This document shows positions 1 to 10,972 of a stretch of 64,000 nucleotides of DNA, one piece after another; the stretch's first letter is position 1; every line of letters begins with the position of its first letter. The DNA comes from Aquarana catesbeiana (taxonomy: Eukaryota; Chordata; Amphibia; Anura; Ranidae): contig NC_133334.1 in the NCBI RefSeq assembly GCF_042186555.1, positions 26,088,971 to 26,152,970 of the forward strand, read 5' to 3'. The notes below the pieces were generated by a model, which made no database searches, was not told the DNA's origin, and saw only the letters and a program-made list of their open reading frames with translations. The position numbers and the translations under genes were made by a program.

Positions 1-89
1 TGAGGGCCGCAGAGGCATCTGGGAATGCGAACACAGATTTGCATACTATTACGTCGAAAGACGCAAGGAGTATAAGGGTAGGAGGTGCC

Positions 90-158
90 GTGCCGTACAG
101 CCAATCCCATGAGGAAGTCTGATATGACGAAACATGTCGGGGCGTGGCTGTACGGCAC
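90..158 (+). ncRNA. Hammerhead-ribozyme-like motif, decayed
   Basis: The architecture is that of a type I hammerhead as found in Penelope-like elements. The outer stem I is 13 perfect base pairs (90-102 with 146-158), followed by an internal loop and an inner CCC/GGG pairing (106-108 with 139-141). The first core strand is ATGAGGA (109-115), stem II is GTC/GAC (117-119 with 126-128), then GAAA (129-132), a palindromic CATG stem III and TC before the expected cleavage point after 138. The essential core C (CUGANGA) is A here, so catalysis is probably lost. Surrounding sequence may be PLE terminal DNA, but no PLE reading frame is visible. Confidence 0.6.
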
Positions 159-1199
159 CTATCAGTAATCAGTAGTGACGGACGGGACTTGGCTGCGGAT
201 CTCCGTGCATCGGTGGGAGCCTTCAAACGCTTCAGAGGAGCTGCCCCCCGGGCTGTGTTGCCAGCAGGTGATCCACATCTTTAGATTGTCAGCGGAGAGG
301 GGTGAGAACTTATCCATCGCTGCTTCTTGAGGTCCGCCGTGACCCTCATTTTCACAGTGGTGCTGGGCGTTTCACAGAGGAGGATTCGGTTTGATTTGGA
401 TTTGCTTTGCAGTGTCAGTTTGGCTTGAATCAAGAGTTGTTCTTGTGAGTGTAATGATTGAAGTTTTAAGTTGAAAAATTTTATATGTTTTACGGTATCA
501 CACTATTTTGAGTTCTTTCTATGAATTGAGGTGACACTTGGATGATTAAAGAATCTGGATCCTTTGACCTTCCATTGACCAACCTTATACTTATGCCTTA
601 TTGCCAAAACACGAGAGTGTGAGGCATATGGAGCTGGTGAGTGTTGAATTCAAGGGGAGAGGAATCACTAACACTGAGTGAATTGGTGGATTGTTTCCAG
701 ATACCTCACCTTTCCTGCACGGTGTCCTGCCTTGGGAATATTTATGGACTGTTATTATTTATAGTTCACGTTTTATATCATCATACAATATATATTGCTG
801 TGTGTATGATACACCTTTACAGGGATTTTGTATTTTTTCATTTTTCTCACACTGATGAGATTTTCCATGAATGTTTGTCACTTTATGTGCACACATTGTT
901 TGTTGGAACACTAGATTATTATTTTTCGCACCAGCTAGGAGTTACACCGCCATTTAGCGCCACTTTTTCTGACTTGCAAGTACCATTACAGCCCAGGATT
1001 ACTTGTTAGCAATAGAAAGGTTTGCACAGTATATATATTTTTTTAAAGTGGCAGCTTTATAGTCATTTTATTAGGACTTTCTCTTTTGTAGGGGGTAAGC
1101 ACCCTTCTACCTGGCATTTGAGCGCAGTGGTGAAGACTCCAGAGGGGCGCGCATATCTGAGTTTTCTCATTTGTCACAATAATAATAAATCCCATGTAC
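159..1199. other. Unassigned intergenic sequence
   Basis: No recognisable gene. The first part may be terminal sequence of the element that supplied the hammerhead-like motif at 90-158. The only open frame (641-1009) has no recognisable domain and looks like chance. Confidence 0.4.
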
Positions 1200-2378
1200 A
1201 GATGTATCACAGCCTTTGCCATGACACTCAAAATTGAGCTCAGGTGCCTCCCGTTTCCACTGATCATCCTTGAGATGTTTCTACAACTTAATTGGAGTCC
1301 ACCTGTGGTAAATTCACTTGATTGGACATGATTTGGAAGGGCACACACCTGTCTATATAAGGTCCCACAGTTAACAGTGCATGTCAGAGCACAAACCAAG
1401 CCATGAAGTCCAAGGAATTGTCTGTAGACCTCTGAGACAAGATTGTATAGAGGCACAGATCTGGGGAAGGGTACACAAACATTTCTGCAGCATTAAAGGT
1501 TCCAATGAGCACAGTGGCCTCCATCATCCGTAAATGGAAGACATTTGAAACCACCAGGACTCCCCCTAGAGCGGGTCACCTGGCCTAACTGAGTGATTGA
1601 GGGAGAAGGGCCTTAGTCAGGGAGGTGACCAAGTATCCGATGGTCACTCTGACAGAGCTCCAGCATTTCTCTGTGGAGAGAAAAGAACCTTCCAGAAAAA
1701 CAACCATCTCTGCAGCACTCCACTAATCAGGCCTGTATAGTAGAGTGGCCAGACAGAAGCCACTCCTCAGTAAAAGGCACAAGACGGCCCGGCTGGAGTT
1801 TGCCAAAAGGCACCTGAAGGACTATCAGACCATGAGAAACAGAATTCTCTGGTCTGATGAAACAAATGAAACAAAGATTGAACTCTTTGGCCCGAATGGC
1901 AAGTGTCATGTCTGGAGGAAACCAGGCACCGCTCATCACCTGGCCAAAACCATCCCTACAGTGAAGCATGGTGGTAGCAGCATCATGCTATGGGCGTGTT
2001 TTTCAGTGGCAAGAACTGGGAGACTAGTCAAAATCAAGGGAAAGATGAATGCAGCAATGTACAGAGACATCCTTGATGAAAACCTGCTCCAGAGCGCTCT
2101 GGACCTCAGACTGGGGCAAAGGTTCATCTTCCAACAGGACAACGACCCTAAGCACACAGCCAAGATATCAAAGGAGTGTCTACATGACAACCCTGTGAAA
2201 GTCCTTGAGTGGCCCAGCCAGAGCCCCGACTTGAACCCGATTGAACATCTCTGGAGAGATCTGAAAAATGGCTGTGCACCAACGCTCCCCATCCAACCTG
2301 ATGGAGATTGAGAGGTCCTGCAAAGAAGAATGGGAGAAACTGCACAAAAATAGGTGTGCCAAGCTTGTGCTCCTGATT
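1200..2378 (+). mobile_element. Tc1/mariner DNA transposon, 3'-truncated
   Basis: The 5' non-coding part (about 1200-1402) and a transposase reading frame match the vertebrate Tc1 pattern. Similarity stops abruptly around 2378, within the end of the transposase, so the 3' inverted repeat is missing. The left terminal repeat was not delimited with certainty. The element lies far upstream of the Ig gene. Confidence 0.85.
1403..2372 (+). pseudogene. Tc1 transposase pseudogene
   Basis: This would encode a cut-and-paste DDE transposase of roughly 340 residues acting on Tc1 terminal repeats in the nucleus. The N-terminal helix-turn-helix part (from ATG 1403) contains several in-frame stops, the first about 15 codons in. 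The catalytic half is open from about 1745 to 2311. All three acidic residues are recognisable by context: WSDET, then FQQDNDPKHTA, then SPDLNPIEHLWRDLK (the DD34E spacing expected of Tc1). A frameshift near 2270 moves the C-terminus into another frame, where KLHKNR is still readable. The internal stops, frameshift and 3' truncation show it is dead. Confidence 0.9.
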
Positions 2379-2774
2379 GGAGGCACTATAAGGATGCGTC
2401 CATGGCGGCCCTCACTTGCAGATGGCCGCCATCCAGGGACATCACCCAATCCAGCACCACTAAGGTAGATTTTTAACTCGGCATCCCGCTGTGATGCTAC
2501 TTTTCCCCTTGTTAACGATGGTACTGTATGTGTAGGAGTGCTCCTGCTTATATCTATTATTTTATTTTTTTTCAGGTTACCTCTGCAGGGATACTACCAA
2601 GTGGCAGTGTCCTGAATGTTGGACCTGCCTGGGGCATAGTCCTTCTCCCCATTATTGCTGCAGTGGCGTTGAGTTGAACATTGTTCCTGATCCCCGGGTT
2701 TTCACTCATCATACGCCATTCATTGGGTGGGTCTAAATTTCAGTGCTTATATGGTTCTTATTCACGTTCCAACT
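2379..2774. other. Unassigned sequence
   Basis: I see no gene here. The sequence is of mixed composition and could belong with the hammerhead-bearing sequence downstream. Confidence 0.35.
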
Positions 2775-3115
2775 CCCTCCTATTCCTCATTTCTCCCCCT
2801 CCCTCCCCCACCTATCCCCCCACTTCCCCGCCCCCCTTTTTTTCTTTCCCCTCGCTCTTTTTTCACCCCCCCTCCTGTCCGTCCCTACCCCCCCCTTTAT
2901 TTCCCTTCCCTCCCCCCCCTTCCCCTCCCCGACTGCCCTCTCTTTCCCTCCTTTATTTCAACCTGTCCCTAACTCCTCCTTTCCCCAACCCCTGCCTTTC
3001 CTTCCCCCACCTTTCCCTATCCCCCATCACATCCCCACCTATACTCAGTGTCTTTTTTCCCCTCCCTTTTCCTTTCTCCCCTCCCTCCCACTCTTTCTCT
3101 TTACTTCTCTTCTAC
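2775..3115. repeat. Polypyrimidine tract (CCCT/CCTT-rich)
   Basis: About 340 bp of almost pure C/T on the + strand, made of irregular CCCT, CCTT and C-run units with no fixed period. All three forward frames stay open for long stretches because stop codons need purines. Those proline/serine/leucine-rich translations are artefacts. Confidence 0.9.
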
Positions 3116-3431
3116 TTGTGTGTTTTTGGTCCTATTCACATCAGTTATATTATATCATACAATATCAATACATTTTTTTCCCTTACCGTATCCCTTCAGT
3201 GCCCCCCGTGTTCACTGCGGGGGGGGTTACCCATTTTTTAGGTGCCTCAAATTTGTGCCGTCCGTGACCCCGAATTGGGTTCCCATTGGTAAGCCAGTCC
3301 CGACTGTAACAAACTTACTCCAAGCATCAATGTATCTATTTTGTATTAGTATATTTTTCCCCTTTCTTCCCCCTTCCCCCCTCCTTTTACTATTTTGTGA
3401 CAAATTTAATTGTAAGACTTTATTTCTTCAT

Positions 3432-3511
3432 AGATGTATAAGGTCAATTCCTCCTGAAGAATCGAATAAATTTGCGAAACATGTAGAGGATCACGTTTTG
3501 GACCTACATCT
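3432..3511 (+). ncRNA. Hammerhead ribozyme (PLE type)
   Basis: Predicted self-cleaving RNA. Stem I is built from AGATGT/ACATCT (3432-3437 with 3506-3511), AGGTC/GACCT (3441-3445 with 3501-3505) and CCTC/GAGG next to the core (3450-3453 with 3486-3489), separated by internal loops. The core is canonical: CTGAAGA (3454-3460) and GAAA (3476-3479). Then come palindromic CATG and TA, putting the cleavage point after 3485. Stem II (3461-3475) pairs poorly, so activity is uncertain. Short self-complementary stem III sequences are typical of PLE hammerheads, which are thought to act as dimers. No PLE reading frame is nearby. Confidence 0.7.
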
Positions 3512-4870
3512 CCGGAGGCTCCACTACATTGTGGGGTTCCCACTGCTTAGTCTGTATTATCTTGCTATTGTATGTAACCAATTTTTATATATTGCTTGTA
3601 TTAATGTGTATCAAGTTTGTTTTCTTTAACAAAATATATATTTTTTTATATCCAATTGTCCATTCCCTGGGTACCGAGATAGTCCATCAACATTCCCTTT
3701 GTCATGGGGCATTTTTTGGAGTAGCTCCTGGCATTCCCCATACCTTTATCACTGTAAGCATAGGATGATGGTACCCACCCCTACCTCTATTTATTTATTC
3801 AGATTGAGGCATTTCCCTTCATAATGGTATGTCATATAATTTTGCATATAGACAAGGTGCTTTTGCATTTACTGTAAATCTGACTTCCTGATGAATTAAA
3901 TTTTAGTTTTAATTATGATATAAAATAATTAATGTGGGGGCCTTTTGGTGGGCGTATTTTTTTTTTTGAGGGGGTGGGGGCAGCATTTTATTCTTGGACC
4001 CAGGCAGCACAATGTCTTGGGCCAGCCGTGAATATGCCGTTGAGCAAGTTCCATTTACAAGCAGTGTAAATACAATACAGAAGTCTTATTTAATACTTAA
4101 ATATTCTGATTTATCAAGTACAAACCAAATGTGCAAAAAGTGGTTATACTGGTGAAAAATGGGTATATGTATACCCCTAGTTGGAAACCACTCTTGGTCT
4201 TCCCCATCCACCACCTTAATGCCAGTCTCCATGTTATCTGCACCTACTTTCCCTCTTCCCTTTCTCATGCACCACAAAGTGGGTACTACTAACCCCCCAC
4301 CCAAAAAAAAAATACCTGGTAACCTGGGTGGCACAAGCTGGAAATGCCATGCCACCAGCCATCCAGGAGAACAATCAGAAGGAGGTGGGTGGCATGTTGT
4401 AAAATCTGTACTCTGTGCATTACTAACTCCTGACCCCTGCACACTGTGCGTTACACACCCCTAACCCCTACAATACACACTCCATACCCCTGTACTCTGT
4501 GCATTAGGCAATCCAGTCCCCTTCACTGTTAGTGCACTTTGGTCACACCCACAATTTGCCATAACACATTACATGTGCCACTATTAGCCCCACCCCCTAC
4601 TTCACCCTGTGTCCCTCCCCTAATATAGGTTTCAATTTAATGAAAATGAGCTTCCACAGAAAACACAAGTGAAAAAAAGGTTGGGGACCAATGCTCTAAA
4701 GCTTTTTATCCGAGATAAAATACTGCACAATTAGCCCCAGCAGATATATTAAATCAAATTATCGATAGTGCCGAAAATAGTTCATAATATTAGTATCCAA
4801 ACAAACAAATCTTTAAACTTAATAAATATAGATGTTATTGGTCTCGGTCTCTCTCTCTATATATATTACG
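3512..4870. other. Unassigned AT-rich sequence
   Basis: No gene recognised. At 4390-4520 there are imperfect repeats of CTCTGTGCATTA and CACACCCCTAACCCC-like words. Nothing else was identified. Confidence 0.4.
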
Positions 4871-5041
4871 GATGAGCTCCGGCGTGTTCGCACAGCCGAG
4901 CGCTAATCACAGGCAATGAGACATTTCCCGATCTCAGCAGCCGCGCATCGGGAAAATGTCTTACTGCCTGTGATTAGCGCAGCGCCGTGCCGACTTCCTG
5001 GCGGGCTCTGCACGTGGGCTGTGTGAACACGCAGGAGCTCA

Positions 5042-5043
<2 letters not shown>
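4871..5043. mobile_element. Foldback MITE inserted in a TA microsatellite
   Basis: Near-complete inverted repeat. The ends GATGAGCTCC (4871-4880) and GGAGCTCATC (5034-5043) pair, as do the GTGTTCGCACAGCC/GGCTGTGTGAACAC segments and an inner arm around ATCACAGGCA/TGCCTGTGAT. TA repeats flank both sides, consistent with TA-targeted insertion, though the target duplication cannot be measured in a TA repeat. Confidence 0.7.
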
Positions 5044-5112
<69 letters not shown>

Positions 5113-5150
5113 CCACACACACATACATACATATACACACACACACACAC
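5044..5150. repeat. (TA)n followed by (AC)n microsatellite
   Basis: Uninterrupted TA dinucleotides to about 5109, then imperfect AC/ACAT repeats. Directly abuts the foldback element. Confidence 0.97.
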
Positions 5151-5252
5151 TGCACATTGTGAATGTATATGGACATGTTTGGAGCCATCTATTGACTCTC
5201 TTAGGGCCACTTAGGGTTCAGAATCCACACTTTCCAGAGTTCTCAGTTGGGT

Positions 5253-6672
5253 AATGGCCAATAGACATGTGTATTCGTTATCGTCTGAATGCATTTTCGC
5301 CCGAATTTCTGGGATTTTCATGTTCGTTTTAACAAAACGATAACGAACGCGCAGAATCCGAAATCCGAAAGATCCGTAATAAAAAAAATGCTTTATTTTC
5401 GTATCCATTATATTTTCGTATCGTCACGACAACAGTTCTATATAGATAGATAGATAGAAGAGTCGACATGACGGTGACAATAGCGATCTGTGTCTATCGA
5501 ACCTGCGGTCGAATAAACCTAACCTAAATCTATTAGTCCAAGATTATTCGACATATAGAGAAAAGATTTGACATTGTAGAGACAATAGTAAAAGAGGTGT
5601 TAGTGGTCGCTGCTGGAATGAGTGGGGGGAAGTAAAATGATGAAGATGAATGTTATTGGCTGATTGTAACCAAAGAGGAGGAGCAGTAAAATAGCTAGAA
5701 CTTAAAGGGGTTGTAAACCCTCGTGTTTTTTCACCTTAATGCATCCCATGCATTAAAGTGAGAAAACACCTTGTAGTCACAGCCCCCCCAGCCCCCCCCC
5801 CCCGTTTTACTTACCTGAGCGCCATATTTCTGTCGGCAGGAGACATGCGCTCCCTCTCTCCACGGGGTCTTGATTGGATAGATTGAAGCAGCGCAGCCAT
5901 TGGCTTCCGCTGCTGTCAATCAAATCTCATGACACGAGTTTCGGGCCCAAGACCGGCATTTGTGTCTATGGACGCGAATTCTGGACTCGGGAGCGAGCCT
6001 GCAAGGTAACCCTCCCAGGAGAGCGCTTCTCCTAGGGGGTTATCTGATGTGGGGAGGAGCCACGAGAGCCACAGAGGGACCCCAGAAGAGGAGGTTCGGG
6101 GCCACTCTGTGCAAAACGAGCTGCACAGTGGAGGCAAGTATGATATGTTTGTTATTTAAAAAAAAAAAAACGCGAACCCTTGCAATCACTTTAAGTACAC
6201 ATGTACAGCCAACTTACTTTATGTGTAATACCGTTCGACAGGAAGATTCGATGAAGCAGCTAAAAACATACGATCACCGCAAGCAGACATTTACAATCAA
6301 ATGCTTCTCCCATAGGCTATAGAAGAATTCTAATGTTGTTTGATCAGTAATAAAAAATATTTCTAATTATTACTAGTCAAACATTAGAATTCTTCTATAG
6401 CTTGTGGGCGGAGCATTGGACCGGAAATGTACGATCGCGGCATCGTACAGTTTAGCTGCTTCGTCGAATCTTCTTAGAACATTCGACAGACACCATAAGC
6501 CTTCAATTGACTGATTCGACCTTAATTAATTTGGATTTTCGTACTAATGCATTTTTTAACGAAACAAAATAAATAAAAATGAATTTCGGGGGTAACTAAA
6601 TAAATACATTTTTCGGATGAAACCGAAATTCCGAAACAAAATATTTCATCATGCACATGTCTAATGGCCAAT
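5253..6672. mobile_element. 1.4 kb DNA transposon with 10-bp target duplication
   Basis: The element (5263-6662, 1,400 bp) has short inverted ends AGACATGTG / CACATGTCT. It is flanked by an exact duplication AATGGCCAAT (5253-5262 and 6663-6672). A 9-10 bp duplication is typical of Mutator-like elements, but no transposase is visible, so the superfamily is open. Inside are a piggyBac-like MITE and a strong inverted repeat (about 6230-6490, including CTATAGAAGAATTCTAATGT and its complement). Confidence 0.75.
5702..6194 (-). mobile_element. piggyBac-like MITE (family P1, copy 1)
   Basis: Flanked by TTAA on both sides (5702-5705 and 6191-6194). The ends AGGGGTTGTAAA / TTGCAATCACT and the interior match the copies at 51127-51624 and 58768-59281 in opposite orientation. 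Non-coding. It is nested inside the 1.4 kb element. Confidence 0.7.
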
Positions 6673-7607
6673 ATAAAGCACATATGAAAACAGTCCCATT
6701 TTTTAACAACCACATACTATGGCTATTAAAGTTCTTCGAGGCCTTTACAATATAGTACTGCTCATCACTGTGTCACCATCATTCAATGTGAACTGACAGT
6801 TCAAAAAGTTATGCATCCCCATTACAATAGATTAAAAAAAATTTCACACTCACCCGTTTCCTGTTCCATCACTGGGTCTTTTCCCCTGCGTGCAGCAGCC
6901 AGCTTCCAACCAATCACAGAGGTGCCCTGTCTTAAAGCGCTAATGTGCATGTGGGTTTCTCACTCAGTGTTCAAGCAAAGCCAGCAGCTAGGCCTTCTGT
7001 GTTCCCCTTCCCAGTGTATTCTCAAGTGATTCCCAGTATTGTCCTTGTGGCCTCTCTGTTCCCAGTGTCCGTCCAGCCTGGAACCAGCTGCAGTGTGTCC
7101 GAGTATCCCAGCGTTCCCCAGTGTCTTCACTTTCCAGTCTGGTGACTCTGAGCCCAGGTCTGTGTTTCTTGTGTTCCCTGATCTGTTCCCTACCCCAGTG
7201 GGTCCATGCATTCCTGCCAGCATCCAGTCTAAGTTCAGTCAGTTCCTGCTTGTCTGCACCAGTGTGTTTCCCTGTGAGTCTCGTTATCAGCACCTGTGCA
7301 CTCCCAGCCATTGGTCCTCCTCTGTGTGTTTGCCTGTGAGCCCACTATCAGCACCTGTGCACTCCCAGCCTGTGACCCTTCTCTGTGTGTTTCCATACAT
7401 TCCCACTGTGTTACCTACAGCCTAGTGTATCCAGCACCCCAGCGCTGCAAGAGGATCATTCATTTCTTGTGCGCTTCCAGCGTGGTCTCCATGTCCTGCC
7501 AGTACTTGTTCATCAGCACCTGTGTGATTCCCTGAGTGCTTCAGCCAGCTACTTGTTGTTGCTACCCATGCACTCCTTCTCTACATCCTGCTTCTGAGAT
7601 CCTACTA
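6673..7607. other. Unassigned sequence with a local duplication
   Basis: No gene recognised. CAGCACCTGTGCACTCCCAG recurs about 58 bp apart near 7288-7370, showing a small tandem duplication. Overlapping open frames have no recognisable domains. Confidence 0.4.
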
Positions 7608-7654
7608 GGGTTGCCACCTTTTCTTCAAGCCAAACCTGAACATTTTAGCGGCAT

Positions 7655-8500
7655 TCGAAGTACGGGGTTCAGGAGTGCGTTACGTTCAGAATATGGGGTT
7701 CAGGAGTGCGTTACGTTCAGAGTACGGGGTTCAGGAGTGCGTTACGTTCAGAGTACGAGGTTCAGGAGTGTGTTACATTCAGAGTGCAGAGTTCAGGAGG
7801 GCATTACATTCAGAGTGCAGGGTTCAGGAGTGCGTTATGTACAGAGTGCGGGATTCAGGAGTGTGCTATGTACAGAGTACGGGGGTTCAGGAGTGCGTTA
7901 CGTTCAGAGTACGGGGTTTAGGAGTGTGTTACCTTCAGAGTACAAGGTTCAGGAGTGCGTTACATTCAGAATGCAGGGTTCAGGAATGTGTTATGTACAG
8001 AGTGCGGGGTTCAGGAGTGCGTTATGTACAGAGTACAGGGTTCAGGAGTGCATTACGTTCAGAGTACGGGGTTCAGGGGTGCGTTACATTCAGAGTGCAG
8101 GGGTCAGGAGTGCGTTACATTCAGAGTGCAGGGGTCAGGAATGCGTTACATTCAGAGTGCAGGGTTCAGGAGTGTGTTATGTTCAGAGTACGGGGTTCAG
8201 GAGTGCATTACGTTCAGAGTACGGGGTTCAGGAGTGTGTTACGTTCAGAGTACGGGGTTCAGGAGTGTGTTACGTTCAGGAGTGCGTTATGTACAGAGTA
8301 CGGGGGTTCAGGAGTGCGTTATGTACAGAGTACAGGGTTCAGGAGTGCATTATGTACAGAGTGTGGGGTTCAGGAGTGCATTATGTACAGAGTGCGGGGT
8401 TCAGGAGTGCATTATGTACAGAGTGCGGGGTTCAGGATTGCCTTACATGCAGAGTGAAGGGTTCAGGATTGCTTATGTACAGAGTGCAGGTGTGCATAAA
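7655..8500. repeat. 31-bp minisatellite
   Basis: About 27 head-to-tail copies of a unit around GGGGTTCAGGAGTGCGTTAC plus CGTTCAGAGTA, total period about 31 bp, with occasional shorter or longer units. Since 31 is not a multiple of three and the unit has no stop in any forward frame, several long open frames result. They are not genes. The array is bracketed by two copies of a 45-bp sequence (7606-7652 and 8571-8615) that begins GGGTTGCCACCTTTTC. Confidence 0.95.
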
Positions 8501-8570
8501 TCACAGGCCGGTTTATAACTTCCCAGTACCAAGCTCTGTCCCCAAATTTCTGCCCCCCCAGTGCAAAGTA

Positions 8571-9725
8571 GGGTTGCCACCTTTTCTTCAAGCCAAACCC
8601 GAACACTTTAGCGTTGGCGTTTTTTTTTTTTGGGGGGGGGGGGGTAATATAAGATTGTAAAAGACCTGGGACACTTTTGGTGGCCTGAAAGAGAGTAGTA
8701 ATTTGGCGCACAGCTTGCCGCAGCAAACAGTGCGTGTGGCTGAATTGTGAGTATTCTGCACTGAATGCAGGGGTCAGATATGTCCTGGGGAGAGGGCTAG
8801 TGCTAGCAGGGGTGAGGGGAGAGTTAGATATGTGCTGGAGGGCAGTGGCGGCTGGTGCTCAAAATTTTTTTTGGGGGGGGGGGGGGGCGCAAACAAACTG
8901 AAAAATTCTGAAACAAAAACATCAATTGCAGCCTCACTTTGCCCCTTTAAATGCAGCCACTGTGTCCATCAAATGCGGCCACTGTGCCCATCAAATGCAG
9001 CTACTGTGCCCAATCAAATGCAGCCACTGTGCCCATCAAATGCAGCCACTGTGCCAATAAAATGCAGCCACCTGTGCCCATTATATGCAGCCTGTGCCCA
9101 TCATATGCAGCCTGTGTGCCCATCATATGCAGCCTGTGTGCCCATCATACAGCCACTGTGCCCATCATATGCAGCCTCTGTGCCCATCATATGCAGCCTC
9201 TGTGCCCATCACATGCAGCCTGAGAGAAGAGGGCCAGTGCAGGGTAGATGGGTAGGATATGTGCTGGAGGGGTGCTTTGGAAAGGTAGAGAGATGTCAGA
9301 TTTCAAATCCAATCACACTTCTAGTATGTCTTCCCCTGCCAAAGCTCCTCCAGCACATATCCTCCTAATCCCTCTATCACTCCACATGTTTTCTACCTTG
9401 TCCTCCTTTCCAGCCGCTCTCTCCCCCTCCCTCCTCCATCTACAGAGCATAATAAAAACTTTCTACAGACCTGATATCAGCGTGTCCCTCCTCCCCCCTC
9501 CTCCTTGTGTGTGTACAGAATGGATAAGGAGAAGGAGGGGAGGAAATTTGATACACTGACAGAGTGCACTGCTCTGCTGAACCAAGCTGCTGTCAAGGAG
9601 AGGGAAGACATGTCACTCTCGTTGCAGTCCGTGTGAATGATGTGTCCGGGTCTGGGGCAAAAGTAAACCCGAACACATCATTCAAAAACCGGACTTTCCG
9701 GGAGAAAACAGTACAGGTGGCAACC
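8571..9725. mobile_element. Non-autonomous DNA element with GGTTGCCACCT ends
   Basis: The left end GGGTTGCCACCTTTTC and the right end (ending AGGTGGCAACC at 9715-9725) are inverted repeats. No transposase is visible. The left terminus is duplicated at 7606, on the far side of the 31-bp minisatellite, so the element may begin there. The target duplication was not resolved. Confidence 0.5.
8951..9222. repeat. About 20-bp tandem repeat (ATGCAGCC...TGTGCCCATC)
   Basis: About 13 imperfect units of ATGCAGCCACTGTGCCCATC, shortening to 17-19 bp units on the right. Open frames across it are artefacts. Confidence 0.85.
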
Positions 9726-9727
9726 TT

Positions 9728-10318
9728 AGAAGCAGCACACAGGGTAGTCAGGGGGCACAACACACAGGATAGTCAGGGGACACAACACACAGGGTAGTCA
9801 GGGGACGCAACACACAGGGTAGTCAGGGGACGCAACACACAGGGTAGTCAGGGGACGCAAAACACAGGTAGTCAGGTGACGCAACACACAGGGTAGTCAG
9901 GGGACACAACACACAGGGTAGTCAGGGGACACAACACACAGGGTAGTCAGGGGATGCAACACACAGGGTAGTCAGGGGACGCAGCACACAGGATAGTCAG
10001 GGGACGCAGCACACAGGATAGTCAGGGGACGCAACACACAGGGTAGTCAGGGGACGCAAAACACAGGGTAGTCAGGGGACGCAACACACAGGGTAGTCAG
10101 GGGACGCAGCACACAGGGTAGTCAGGGGACGCAGCACACAGGATAGTCAGGGGACGCAGCACACAGGATAGTCAGGGGATGCAACACACAGGATAGTCAG
10201 GGGACGCAACACACAGGACAGTCAGGTGATGCAACACACAGGAAAGTCAGGGGACGCAACACACAGGATAGTCAGGGGATGCAACACACAGGATAGTCAG
10301 GGGACGCAACACACAGAA
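9728..10318. repeat. 25-bp minisatellite
   Basis: About 23 copies of a 25-bp unit around CAACACACAGGGTAGTCAGG plus GGACG, with GGGTAG/GGATAG and GACG/GATG variants forming small blocks. It starts directly after the right end of the GGTTGCCACCT element. Confidence 0.95.
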
Positions 10319-10972
10319 CATTAATCCTTATTTCATACTGGATTAGGGACCTGGAAGAGCACCAGTTCTTCCATAGTTGATTATGCATGGGTGTGTGTGT
10401 GTGGGGCCCTGGTTCTGGCGCCATATTGTGACAATGTTGTCATTTTTTTGTACGTGTTTTTACCTGGGTACATTGGGGGGGGGGTGATTCCACTTTTTTG
10501 GTGTCATTGTTACCACTAGTGGATAAATCATACTGTTTTTTTTCATAAAGTTTTTCTATTTTTAATACACCGTGGCTGATTCTCCATTTTGCTATTCTTT
10601 TTGGAGACATCTCTTTGTCTTCCCTTACACATATTGACTCTATATAGTCTTGGAGGTATCCTGTCCATATGGACGAATCGATAATAAATAGATATTCTAC
10701 TATTTTCAGATATTGGAAAGTGGGTCCCAGATTTTATTTTATTTTAATGTATTCAGGAGAAGATTTACAACCTACAAATCACTGAACTCTGCCTCACAGA
10801 CTACATTTTAGGGCTTTTTAACACATACAAAATTGTGTGTTTTCCTGCACTGCACAAAATTGTTCCGTGCAGATGCGCAAGGGTGCCATTTATTCTTACT
10901 GCCACCCCCCCCCTTTGACGCATCTAGCAAATTCACGTACATTTGCGAATGCTAAAATGCATGGTACTACAG
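10319..10972. other. Unassigned sequence
   Basis: AT-rich with no recognisable gene or complete element. Confidence 0.4.

Noticed and set aside
2681..3629. Long Pro/Ser/Leu-rich open frames
   Set aside because: Produced by the polypyrimidine tract, where stop codons are rare; no start context or domain.
4987..5214. Open frames rich in Tyr-Ile repeats
   Set aside because: Translations of the (TA)n microsatellite.
7536..8660. 374-codon open frame and overlapping frames of 260 and 187 codons
   Set aside because: Translation of the 31-bp minisatellite. All three forward frames are open because the unit lacks stops, and no domain is visible.
8951..10318. Possible CRISPR array
   Set aside because: Direct tandem repeats with no unique spacers, in a vertebrate genome; these are minisatellites.
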